The notes beneath the pieces are model-generated. The model did not search any database and was not told where the DNA came from. It worked only from the letters and a program-made list of their open reading frames with translations. Positions 51,909 to 59,546 of a stretch of DNA of 64,000 nucleotides are shown one piece after another. Made by a program: the position numbers and the translations under genes. Numbering within the stretch: the stretch's first letter is position 1; each line of letters starts with the position of its first letter. This stretch comes from Deltaproteobacteria bacterium. GTDB lineage: Bacteria; Desulfobacterota; Binatia; UBA9968. The stretch is from the NCBI GenBank assembly GCA_009692615.1, contig SHYW01000005.1, positions 1 through 64,000 of the forward strand. The letters run 5' to 3'.

Positions 51909-52166
51909 ACAATTGGCCGGAGCACCATAAGTCTGTGCTAAGGCTAGTCCGGCGCCATGCTTAAGCGAATTGCTGCAGTCCTGAACCAGTTGCTAGGGTC
52001 GCGTCTTGCTTTTTGACATTTAGTATCCGACCTAGAGCGTTCCCGGAATCACGATCTCAAAGTCGTTCCGGGAGCCGTAAAATCACGGCCGCTAAAGGTT
52101 AACACGGTCGCAGCGTTGCCCTGATCGGCGCATACGCCTCAACTTACTTTATTCTTTACTCTCTAT

Positions 52167-52291
52167 CGCCGACTTCTTAAATTCCGTCCGCATCTCCGAC
52201 TGCAATCGGCCCAACCGATACTTCTGCCAGTCCATAAACTTTCCCGACTCAGCCAGCGCCGGATGGACGGATTAGACTGTGCGCCACATCT
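52167..52291 (-). pseudogene. Decayed copy of the thyX 3' end
   Basis: A 125-nt match without gaps to 53171-53295, the end of the thyX gene, with about ten substitutions. It encodes MDWQKYRLGRLQSEMRTEFK and KKSAIESKE at its end but carries TAA in place of the Gln codon (IQSVH to V*SVH). It is a remnant, in the same orientation as thyX, and lies on the other side of the VapBC module. The remaining gap from 51909 to 52413 shows no gene. Confidence 0.85.
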
Positions 52292-52355
52292 TCTTCTTGG
52301 CAACGGATTAAATCCGAGGGACGGTGCGATCGTCGACAATCCGGAACGTTAATAG

Positions 52356-52383
52356 TTGACTACGAAACCAAACCGACGATAAT
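52356..52383 (+). promoter_or_regulatory. Predicted sigma-70 promoter for the VapBC module
   Basis: TTGACT and GATAAT with a 16-bp spacer lie 30 nt before the antitoxin start. Prediction by pattern only. Confidence 0.4.
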
Positions 52384-52413
52384 AGATGCTAGTTCGAATA
52401 AAGGGCAAAAACA

Positions 52414-52704
52414 ATGAAAACCGCCACCGTGTTAAAACTCAAAGCTTCGCTGAATGATTACCTACGGTCGGTCAAGGCGGGCGAAGAGTTCACGATCACC
52501 GAGCGCGGGCGGCCCATCGCCAAACTCAGTCCCACCAAAAAACTTGACGCCTCAGCGGATCGTATGACCGAAATGGAGAAACACGGTCTCATCAAGCTCG
52601 GTTCTGGCAAGTTGCCGAAAGGCTTTTGGAAACTACCTCGGCCCAAAGATTCTAAGGGGTTGGTGGCTCAGGCTGTGATGCAGGAACGAGAACAAAGCTG
52701 GTGA
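52414..52704 (+). CDS. VapB/Phd-type antitoxin
   Basis: A 96-residue antitoxin of the Phd/YefM (prevent-host-death) type: the DNA-binding N-terminus is LKASLNDYLRSVKAGEEFT and TERGRPIAKLSP, and a disordered C-terminal arm would wrap the toxin. AAAGGG precedes the ATG. Its stop codon overlaps the toxin's GTG start (GTGA), so translation is coupled. Confidence 0.85.
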   Translation: MKTATVLKLKASLNDYLRSVKAGEEFTITERGRPIAKLSPTKKLDASADRMTEMEKHGLIKLGSGKLPKGFWKLPRPKDSKGLVAQAVMQEREQSW

Positions 52705-53132
52705 AGTTCTGGGACACATCAGCAATCGTCCCTCTCTGCGTTGCTGAGCCCGCTTCGGCAACCGTTAAATCCATCCTAAGTAAAGATTCAGCGATCGTAG
52801 TTTGGTGGGGAACCAAAATCGAATGCGTCTCGGCCCTCATGCGCCAACGCCGGGGGGGCTTGTCCGCGCAAAGCGAGCGACAGGCACACCACCTGTTAGA
52901 CTTGCTTGCGAGTACCTGGAGTGAAATTCAGCCGAACGATTTACTACGGGCAACAGCGGACCGTCTTCTGGCGGTGCATTCGCTGCGAGCCGCTGACGCT
53001 TTACAGCTCGCGGCCGCGTTGTAGTGGTGTCAAAAGCGCGCTACGGACAAAGAATTGGTAACGTTCGATATCCGCATGCGTGAGGCTGGACGAAACGAGG
53101 GATTCACCATCCTTCTCGTCAAAACCCGCTGA
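52701..53132 (+). pseudogene. VapC-type PIN-domain toxin with in-frame TAG
   Basis: A PIN ribonuclease: FWDTSAIVPLCVAEPAS holds the first catalytic Asp, IECVSALMR the Glu, and AADALQLAAAL the next Asp. At codon 108 (53022-53024) TAG interrupts the frame, which continues WCQKRATDKELVTFDIRM and ends FTILLVKTR at 53132. Relatives have a hydrophobic residue before WC. The truncated form would lack the last acidic residue (TFD), so it should be inactive. TAG could also be a sequence error. Confidence 0.8.
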
Positions 53133-53161
53133 TCGAGAAATCTAAGTACGTCAGTTGAAGT

Positions 53162-54823
53162 TCATTCAAACGCCGACTTCTTAAACTCCGTCCGCATCTC
53201 CGACTGCAAGCGGCCCAAGCGATACTTCTGCCAGTCCATAAACTTTCCCGATTCGGCCAACGCCGGATGAACGGATTGGATTTTGCGCCACATCTCTTGG
53301 CAGATGAAGCGGTAGTCGGGATGGCCCTGGGGCATGGTGCGTAGCTCGCACATGTGCACGGCTTCGCGCAGGTTCATCTTCATGTACCAGCGGATTTTGT
53401 AGGCGAACGGGACGACGTACTGTGCTTCGCACGGCAGATCGCAATAAATCTGTTCGTACAACTCCGCCGTGCGTTTCATGCAATGATCGAACTCGCTTTT
53501 GAATCCGCCCTCTTCGATCTCCGGCGGCGTGTCGTAGCCATGCACCGTGGTAAAATCCTGGCGCTCTTGGGTGAGAATGCGATGGCGGTGCAGATCGCGG
53601 TAGAGACCCAAATTGCCGAGAATGTCGAAGGTGTAATAGACGTTTTCGAAAGCGCGAGAGAGCTTGTCGCGCCGGTGGCGTCGCTTGGAAAAATATTCTT
53701 GGAGAATTGTTTGCCGCTCAGACTGGCTCAGCGTTGCGGCGATCTTACGCAATTGTTCCAACGGCTGGCGCGCCTGACCGTAGAGAATCGCCGCGATGAC
53801 TTTTTCTTCCGCTTGAAGATCGTAATCGACCAGATTCACTGGTTCATGTGTAACAATTGGAGTTGATGTCGTCGCACGAGCCGCCAGCGCTTTTGCCGCC
53901 GCAGTTGTCGCGACGAGAAAGTCATTGCGCTGGGCGCGCTTGACGAAGGAAGGAATCAGCTGATTCAATTCACCATGAATCGCCGCGCCGAGCGCTTGCG
54001 CTTCGGACAACTCGTGCGAGTACAACTTGCTGACCAAATATTCAAACGCCTGGCCGATGCCGAACATGCCGACGTTGGTCAGCGTCGCCGCCGGCAGATA
54101 ACTGCGCAGCACGTCGCAAGCTTGCGCCCGCACGGTCGCGCGATACGCTGTCTCGGCCCAGCGCTTCAAGCGTTCATCTTTCGCCGCGTCGGCGTAACTC
54201 AAACCTTTGCCGCTTACCGGATCGCGCACTTCGAGCTGCTCGATGGGCAGCGATTTGGCGACGTGATCGAGCATCGGCTCCATCTGCTTGGAGTAGGTCT
54301 CGAACAGCAGATTCATCACTTCGAGATAGGCGTCGCGGTGGCGCGATGCCATGATCTTGGGCTCGCGGTAAAACAGATAATTGCCGGCACCATCTTTTTG
54401 GTCGAAGCGCACGTAGCGCGTCGATTTTTCCAGCGGCGCGATGCCGATGCGCGCGTCTTCCAATAACTTCGCCGCGACGTTGGAAATATTCTCGCAGGCG
54501 ATATGCGCGCCGCCCAACTGGGCGACGGAATCGTCGCCGTAGCCGACCAGCACGCGCTCGAAGAACGCCCGGGCTTTCTTCAGCGCCGCGCTGTCGTCGG
54601 CGGCGGGAATCTGGCCGCCAAGCAAGTCTTTCAAAGCCAGCTCGGGATCGCCGAGAAACTCGTCGAGAAAAGTCCGTCGCAAGCTCTTCGCCGAACGGCT
54701 GTAACGCGAAAACAGCGCGCCGGCGACTTCCTGGGGTAGTTTCAAACCGAAGGTGTCGCGTTCGAGATTGGTGAAAAAAAGCGCCAGCCGTTTTTGCTCG
54801 TCGGTGGAGAACTCCGCGGTCAT
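53162..54823 (-). CDS. thyX: FAD-dependent thymidylate synthase, long two-domain type
   Basis: A 553-residue protein, twice the usual ThyX length, with two ThyX-like halves. The N-terminal half has GDDSVAQLGGAHIACENISN and LEKSTRYVRFDQ near 130-145, resembling the FAD/dUMP region but without RHR. The C-terminal half has RDLHRHRILTQERQDF near 405-420, the RHR motif of ThyX. Similar long forms occur in Chlamydia and some other bacteria. It makes dTMP from dUMP using NADPH and methylene-tetrahydrofolate. The 3' end is duplicated at 52167. Confidence 0.88.
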   Translation of the reverse strand: MTAEFSTDEQKRLALFFTNLERDTFGLKLPQEVAGALFSRYSRSAKSLRRTFLDEFLGDPELALKDLLGGQIPAADDSAALKKARAFFERVLVGYGDDSVAQLGGAHIACENISNVAAKLLEDARIGIAPLEKSTRYVRFDQKDGAGNYLFYREPKIMASRHRDAYLEVMNLLFETYSKQMEPMLDHVAKSLPIEQLEVRDPVSGKGLSYADAAKDERLKRWAETAYRATVRAQACDVLRSYLPAATLTNVGMFGIGQAFEYLVSKLYSHELSEAQALGAAIHGELNQLIPSFVKRAQRNDFLVATTAAAKALAARATTSTPIVTHEPVNLVDYDLQAEEKVIAAILYGQARQPLEQLRKIAATLSQSERQTILQEYFSKRRHRRDKLSRAFENVYYTFDILGNLGLYRDLHRHRILTQERQDFTTVHGYDTPPEIEEGGFKSEFDHCMKRTAELYEQIYCDLPCEAQYVVPFAYKIRWYMKMNLREAVHMCELRTMPQGHPDYRFICQEMWRKIQSVHPALAESGKFMDWQKYRLGRLQSEMRTEFKKSAFE

Positions 54824-55001
54824 CGTGGGAATTTCCTCAGTAGAAAGTTGGCGCTATTCTATGCGCTTCTGTGCCAATAACAAGCGAGAATGCGCACCGC
54901 CACGGCAAGTCACCTTGACTCTTCGGCGCAGAAAATGTTTCATAGGGAAATATGTTTGTTCCTAGCGCTCTCGCGCCATCGAGATTGGAGAATCGGTCGG
55001 A

Positions 55002-55910
55002 ATGAAATTGCTTGTCACCGGCGCAACCGGCTTCATCGGCACGGTGCTCTGCGACCAACTCCTCGACCAAGGCCACTCGCTGACGCTGTTCAGCCGCGGC
55101 GCACCACCCAACACCAACACTCCGTACCGGCGCTGGCTGCACTGGACGCCGGGCACCTTGCGTTCTTGGGAGACCGAGTTGGAAGGCATCGACGGCGTGA
55201 TCAATCTCACCGGCGAGCCCATCGCCGCACGGAAGTGGACCAACACGCAGCGCCGCCGGCTCGAGAAGAGCCGCGTCGACGCCACCCATGTCTTGGTCGC
55301 GGCCTGCGCCAAGGCGCAGCACAAACCGAAATTTCTCATCAACGCTTCCGCGGTCGGTTACTACGGCGCCCACGGCGATGAGATTTTGACCGAAGAAGCA
55401 CCCTGTGGCGAAGATTTTTTAAGCCTGCTGTGCCGCGATTGGGAAGAGGAAGCGATCCGGGCCGAGGATCTCGGCATGCGCGTAGTGCGTTTGCGCACGG
55501 GCATCGTGCTCGGCCCCCACGGCGGCGCGCTGGAAAAGATGACCGCGCCGTTCAGATTTTATCTCGGCGGACCGCTCGGCACCGGCAAGCAGTGGATGTC
55601 GTGGATTCATTTGGAGGATCAGGTGCGCTTGATCCTCCACGTTATAAACAATCCTCAAGCTAGCGGCGCGATCAACGCGACGTCGCCCAATCCGGTGCAG
55701 AACGAAGAGTTCAGCCAAACCTTGGGCAAGGTTTTGAAACGCCCGAGTTGGTTTGCCGTGCCGGCCTTCGCCCTGCGCATGAAACTCGGCGACATGGCGG
55801 AGATGTTGCTCACCGGCCAACGAGTGGCCCCCGCCGCCGCGCAAAAACTCGGCTTCGAGTTTCATCATCCCGATCTGCTCGAAGCGCTGCAAACTTGCAT
55901 GCCGCTATGA
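55002..55910 (+). CDS. TIGR01777 family epimerase (SDR39U1/YfcH-like)
   Basis: A 302-residue extended SDR protein with the NADP motif LLVTGATGFIGTVLCDQLL, VINLTGEPIAARKWT near 66, the active-site-like NASAVGYYGAHGDE and the C-terminal PSWFAVPAFALRMKLGDMAE-LLTGQRV typical of the SDR39U1/YfcH family. The reaction is unknown. It is followed by a tiny overlapping open frame, then an SDR gene. Confidence 0.92.
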   Translation: MKLLVTGATGFIGTVLCDQLLDQGHSLTLFSRGAPPNTNTPYRRWLHWTPGTLRSWETELEGIDGVINLTGEPIAARKWTNTQRRRLEKSRVDATHVLVAACAKAQHKPKFLINASAVGYYGAHGDEILTEEAPCGEDFLSLLCRDWEEEAIRAEDLGMRVVRLRTGIVLGPHGGALEKMTAPFRFYLGGPLGTGKQWMSWIHLEDQVRLILHVINNPQASGAINATSPNPVQNEEFSQTLGKVLKRPSWFAVPAFALRMKLGDMAEMLLTGQRVAPAAAQKLGFEFHHPDLLEALQTCMPL

Positions 55911-55993
55911 GTCGTCGATTCGCTCGCGGTAAAAATCATTCACCCAAAGTCGCCAAGAAATTATCCCGTCGTTTCTATCCGCCGCTACGGTAA
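55907..55993 (+). CDS. Possible 28-residue basic peptide
   Basis: ATGA overlaps the stop of the epimerase gene, then MSRRFARGKNHSPKVAKKLS and RRFYPPLR end at TAA. Eleven of 28 residues are Arg, Lys or His. The overlap suggests coupling, but such short frames arise by chance. No homologue known to me. Confidence 0.25.
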   Translation: MSRRFARGKNHSPKVAKKLSRRFYPPLR

Positions 55994-56023
55994 GCGCTAT
56001 GCCAAGCTTACGGGCAAAAATCT

Positions 56024-56851
56024 ATGGAACTTAGAGACCGAGTCGTCTTCATCACCGGTGCATCCAACGGCATCGGCAGACAACTTGCCATCGATCTCGC
56101 CGTCCGCGGCGCCATCGTCGTCGGCTGCGGCCGGGTGCGCGAGCGTCTGGTGGAGACTCTAAAAGAAGTTCGCAAAGTCAGTCCCAAATCATTGATGATC
56201 GCCTGCGACATCGGCGACGCAGAGCAAGTGCATGACATGATGAGCAAAGTCCACGCTGACTTCGACGGCGTCGATATCTTGATCAACAATGCCGGCATCG
56301 GCATGCGCCGACCGTTTGTCGACACGCCGCTGGAAACCATCGAAGCGATCCTGCGGACCAATTTTCTCGGCGCGGTTTACTGCACCCACGAAGTCCTGCC
56401 GGCGATGATCGCCCGCGGCTCGGGCCATATCGTCAACATCTCCTCGGGCGCCGGCAAGATCGGCACCCTCAACATGGCCGGCTACTGCGCGTCGAAATTC
56501 GCCGTCAACGGCTGGTCGGAAAGTCTCTATCACGAACTCAAACCGCTGGGCGTAAATGTCTCGGTGATTTGCCCCGGCCCGGTGACCACCGATTTCAACC
56601 GTGAGTTTCGCGACAGCGAACCGAAATCGCCACCGGCGCTATTCGTCGGTGTCGAAGCGGTCTCGGCCCAGGTCCTGCGCGCCATCGAAAAAAATAAATT
56701 CGAAGTGGTCATGCCGCGCTGGCTCGCGCTGCTATGCGCGGTCAAAGCCGTCGCGCCAGGAACATTCCGCTTCTTCGCCCAGCGCCGCTTTCGGGTTCAC
56801 GTCACGGCGCCGGCGCTAAAGTCGGTCTCGCCTGATTTTCCCGGGAACTAA
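56024..56851 (+). CDS. Short-chain dehydrogenase/reductase
   Basis: A 275-residue classical SDR enzyme: FITGASNGIGRQLAI (NAD(P) site), INNAGIGMRRPF (NNAG), INSSGAGKIG-like Ser (NISSGAGKIG) and Tyr-x3-Lys in GYCASKFAVNGW. All catalytic residues are present. It reduces or oxidises a carbonyl or hydroxyl group; substrate unknown. It precedes the peroxiredoxin-like gene by 40 nt, in the same direction. Confidence 0.92.
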   Translation: MELRDRVVFITGASNGIGRQLAIDLAVRGAIVVGCGRVRERLVETLKEVRKVSPKSLMIACDIGDAEQVHDMMSKVHADFDGVDILINNAGIGMRRPFVDTPLETIEAILRTNFLGAVYCTHEVLPAMIARGSGHIVNISSGAGKIGTLNMAGYCASKFAVNGWSESLYHELKPLGVNVSVICPGPVTTDFNREFRDSEPKSPPALFVGVEAVSAQVLRAIEKNKFEVVMPRWLALLCAVKAVAPGTFRFFAQRRFRVHVTAPALKSVSPDFPGN

Positions 56852-56891
56852 CAAGCGGAACCATCGTTAATTGAGTTGTAGGAGAAAAACC

Positions 56892-57479
56892 ATGAAAATC
56901 CCTTCGATCATCGCGGCGCTCATCTTGGCAGGTTCGACAAACCTTGCCTTCGCCCAGTTCGGCCCCAAAGATTCGGCGCCCCAGTCGGCGACGGAAATTG
57001 AGCGGATAAAAGTTGGCCAAGCGGCGCCGGATTTTACCCTCGAAGATAGCGACGGCAAAGCCATCGCGTTGTCAGAGCTGCGCGGCAAGAAATCGGTTAT
57101 CTTAGTTTTCTACCGCGGCTACTGGTGACCCTTCTGCCTTGAACAGCTCGGGAAGCTGAAAAGCCTTTTGACCAAACCGCAGAAAGAAAAAACCCAGATC
57201 CTCGCGGTCAGCGTCGACAACCATGACGAGTCGAAGAAATTCGCCGAGATGCTGCGCAAACGTTTCGACGGCGAGTTCGATTTCCCGCTGCTCGAAGACA
57301 AAGATCATAAAGTGATCGACCGCTACGGAATTTTTAATCCCGACGGCAAAGGTTGGCCGCACCCGGCAACCTACGTCATCGACCCCAAGGGCGTGGTGCG
57401 CTGGAAATTTGTCGAGGTAGACTACAAGAAGCGCGCGTCCAACGAGCAGATCGGCCGCGAGCTGGCGAAGATCAAATAG
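56892..57479 (+). CDS. Exported peroxiredoxin-like selenoprotein (AhpC/TSA family)
   Basis: A 195-residue thioredoxin-fold protein if TGA at 57126-57128 is read as selenocysteine. The start has AGGAG 7 nt upstream and a Sec signal peptide (AALILAGSTNLAFA, cleavage after AFA). Then VGQAAPDFTLEDSDGKAIAL, LVFYRGYW-U79-PF-C82-LEQL, and the C-terminal half with ILAVSVDNHDESKKFAEMLR (as VSVDNHDESKK) and HPATYVIDPKGVVRWKF. The active site in this family is WCPFC; here the first Cys codon is TGA, giving UxxC. The frame stays open and family-like on both sides. It would reduce peroxides or disulfides in the periplasm. The alternative is a nonsense mutation or error. No other sel genes are in the window. 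Confidence 0.8.
57138..57163 (+). promoter_or_regulatory. Candidate bacterial SECIS element
   Basis: CAGCT-CGGGA-AGCTG forms a 5-bp hairpin with a G-rich 5-nt loop starting 20 nt after the TGA, extended by a CTT/AAG pairing across a small internal loop. Bacterial SECIS loops lie about 16-37 nt from UGA and carry G in the first two loop positions, which fits. Prediction by eye. Confidence 0.55.
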
Positions 57480-57505
57480 CAGGAACATTGCGAGAGCGTT
57501 CCGAA

Positions 57506-57688
57506 CCTCCCCCTTTGAAAAAGGGGGAATGAGGAGGATTTTAATTCTGCGCGCGTAAGAAACTATCTCATCATTATTGATGCTCGTCGTAATTCGTTAC
57601 TCCACGAAGAACGCTTGACCACATCAAAAAGACCACCCAGCCCCACAACCAAACCCCCCTTGATCCCCCTTTATCAAAGGGGGAGAAG
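57506..57688. repeat. Paired CCCCCTTT/AAAGGGGG palindromes
   Basis: CCTCCCCCTTTGAAAAAGGG GGAATGAGG at 57506-57534 and CCCCCTTGATCCCCCTTTATC to AAAGGGGGAGAAG at 57653-57688 are hairpins of one dispersed family. They flank a gene-free stretch of about 110 nt between the convergent selenoprotein and pgl genes and could terminate both. Confidence 0.7.
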
Positions 57689-57692
57689 ATTT

Positions 57693-58451
57693 TTAAGATA
57701 CACTCAGATCAACTGCGGCATCCTGCGTAACGAACCAGGTTAATTTGCCGTTCTCCGGTTTTACGCGCGCCGCTGGGTAATCGTTGTTTTCGGCAGATAG
57801 AATCGTTTTAACCACCGCCGCTTTGCTCGCGCCGGCGATCAGAAAATTAATCTGCGCTGCATTGTTGATCACGGGAAACGTCAGCGTCAGCCGGTACGCC
57901 TTTAATTTCTCGACGTAAGTCGTTGCGACCAATCGGCGCGTCTCGTTCAACGCCGAACTGCCGGGAAACAGCGACGCCGTATGGCCGTCCTCGCCGAGAC
58001 CGAGCAGGATCAGATCGAAGCGCGGCGCAGCGTCGTCAGCCAAGTGAAAATGTCGGCGCAACTCCGCTTCATACTCAACCGCGGCGACCGGCGGCGCTTT
58101 TTCACCGGACATGCGGTGGACATTGCCGCTTGGAATGTCGATCTTCGACAACAACGATTCTTGAACCATGCGAAAATTACTTTCCGCATGATCCGGCGCC
58201 ACGCAGCGCTCGTCGCCGAAAAATAAATGAATCTGCCGCCACGCCAAGCGTTTGCTGAATTCGTCAGTAGCCAGCAATGAATAAAGAACTTTGGGCGTCG
58301 AACCGCCGGAGAGCGCGACGTTGAATTGACGGCGCGCAGCGATCGCAGCCGCGGCCAGCGAAACAAACTGCGCCGCCGCTTTGCGGCCGAGATCGATGGC
58401 ATCCCGGCAAACAATGACCTCGGGTTTAATCACTGGCGAGAAAAGCCGCAT
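57693..58451 (-). CDS. pgl: 6-phosphogluconolactonase
   Basis: A 252-residue cytoplasmic enzyme that opens 6-phosphogluconolactone to 6-phosphogluconate. Motifs: ALSGGSTPKVLY, FFGDERCVAPDHAESNFR and LLGLGEDGHTASLFPG with the catalytic His. The start is uncertain: ATG at 58451 overlaps glk by 26 nt and GTG at 58433 by 8 nt, neither with a clear ribosome site; coupling to glk is likely either way. Last gene of the sugar-phosphate operon. Confidence 0.94.
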   Translation of the reverse strand: MRLFSPVIKPEVIVCRDAIDLGRKAAAQFVSLAAAAIAARRQFNVALSGGSTPKVLYSLLATDEFSKRLAWRQIHLFFGDERCVAPDHAESNFRMVQESLLSKIDIPSGNVHRMSGEKAPPVAAVEYEAELRRHFHLADDAAPRFDLILLGLGEDGHTASLFPGSSALNETRRLVATTYVEKLKAYRLTLTFPVINNAAQINFLIAGASKAAVVKTILSAENNDYPAARVKPENGKLTWFVTQDAAVDLSVS

Positions 58452-59427
58452 AGTAGGCGGCGCCGCGCAGCGCCGCTTGATCGTTGAGCACCACTTGCAC
58501 GGGAATCGCCGCCAGCAACTCGCCGTAACGTCCCTTGTCGGAAAAGGCGTGCATGAAGCTGCCGTCTTTCAACTTGGCAAGAATCTTCGGCGCGATGCCG
58601 CCGCCGATGTAAAGGCCGCGCACCGATTTCGCGCGCAGCGCGAGATTGCCCGCCTCGGCGCCATAGATGGAAACGAACAGATCTAAACTTTTGACACAAA
58701 TCTCCGCTTCGCCGGCGAGCGCCGCTTGGGCAACCACCGCGCTCGAATCGTCGCCGGCGGCGAACTGCTCGGTGAGCGCCGGCGGCTCCGGCAAACCGCG
58801 GCTTTCTTTGAAGAAGCGATAGATATTAAAGAGCCCAGGTCCGGAAACCACCCGTTCGTAACTCACATGACCGAAGCGGTCGATCAAATAACGCAGCAGT
58901 TCGATTTCCAACTCATTGCGCGGCGCGAAGTCGCCGTGGCCACCCTCCGAAGCCAAGGGATGGAAATGGTGTCCGTCGTCATAAAGGATCGCTTGGCCCA
59001 ACCCGGTGCCGGCAGAAATCAACGCTTTGTTGCCGGACTGCCGCATGGTGCCTTCGTTGAGCGTGCAAAACTCGTCGTTGTTGAGCGTGAAAATACCGTA
59101 AGCGCCGGCTTCGAGATCGTTGAGCAGCGTCACGCTGTCGAGCTTGAGCGAACGGCGCAACTCCGCGGTATCGATCATCCAAGGGAGATTGGGAGTTTTA
59201 ACTTTACCGTCGACCACCGGCCCAGCGATGCCGAAACAGGCGGATTCGACTTTGTGGCCGTCGCCGGCGAGAAATTCTTGCAGCACCGGCACCAGGCCGG
59301 AATAACGTTTACTGGGAAAAGTGCGCAGCGTCTCCGAGCGCAGCTTCTCATCCTGCACCGAGAACAAAGCGAGATGGGTTTTCGTGCCGCCGATATCGCC
59401 GGCGAGAACCAGGTTTCTTGAAGCCAT
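58426..59427 (-). CDS. glk: Glucokinase (ROK-independent, bacterial Glk type)
   Basis: A 333-residue kinase of the E. coli Glk type that phosphorylates glucose with ATP. LAGDIGGTKTHLALF is the phosphate-binding motif, LLNDLEAGAYGIF holds the catalytic Asp, and GLYIGGGIAPKIL is the adenosine motif. It overlaps pgl and supplies glucose-6-phosphate to zwf. The upstream gap to zwf contains the composite repeat at 59436-59533. Confidence 0.94.
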   Translation of the reverse strand: MASRNLVLAGDIGGTKTHLALFSVQDEKLRSETLRTFPSKRYSGLVPVLQEFLAGDGHKVESACFGIAGPVVDGKVKTPNLPWMIDTAELRRSLKLDSVTLLNDLEAGAYGIFTLNNDEFCTLNEGTMRQSGNKALISAGTGLGQAILYDDGHHFHPLASEGGHGDFAPRNELEIELLRYLIDRFGHVSYERVVSGPGLFNIYRFFKESRGLPEPPALTEQFAAGDDSSAVVAQAALAGEAEICVKSLDLFVSIYGAEAGNLALRAKSVRGLYIGGGIAPKILAKLKDGSFMHAFSDKGRYGELLAAIPVQVVLNDQAALRGAAYYAAFLASD

Positions 59428-59435
59428 AAGAGTTA

Positions 59436-59533
59436 CTCACCGCCAAGGACACGAAGCCAAGAGGGCGGGTTTCAAACCCGCCCCTACATTTCCGAATTCC
59501 ATTTTGCGCCCTTTGCGTTCTTTGCGGTTAATC
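59436..59533. repeat. Composite repeat: palindrome nested between two complementary arms
   Basis: CACCGCCAAGGACACGAAG on the left and CCCTTTGCGTTCTTTGCGGT on the right are arms of the dispersed CGCAAAG-type hairpin, and between them sits a complete GGGCGGGTTTCAAACCCGCCCCTAC unit (as AGGGCGGGTTTC and AAACCCGCCCCTAC). One repeat has apparently inserted in the loop of another. It lies within an operon. Confidence 0.75.
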
Positions 59534-59546
59534 ATTCCGAATCTGA

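Noticed and set aside
53022-53024. TAG in VapC as pyrrolysine
   Set aside because: There is no sign of pyl genes or methylamine metabolism, and the site has no family reason for that residue.
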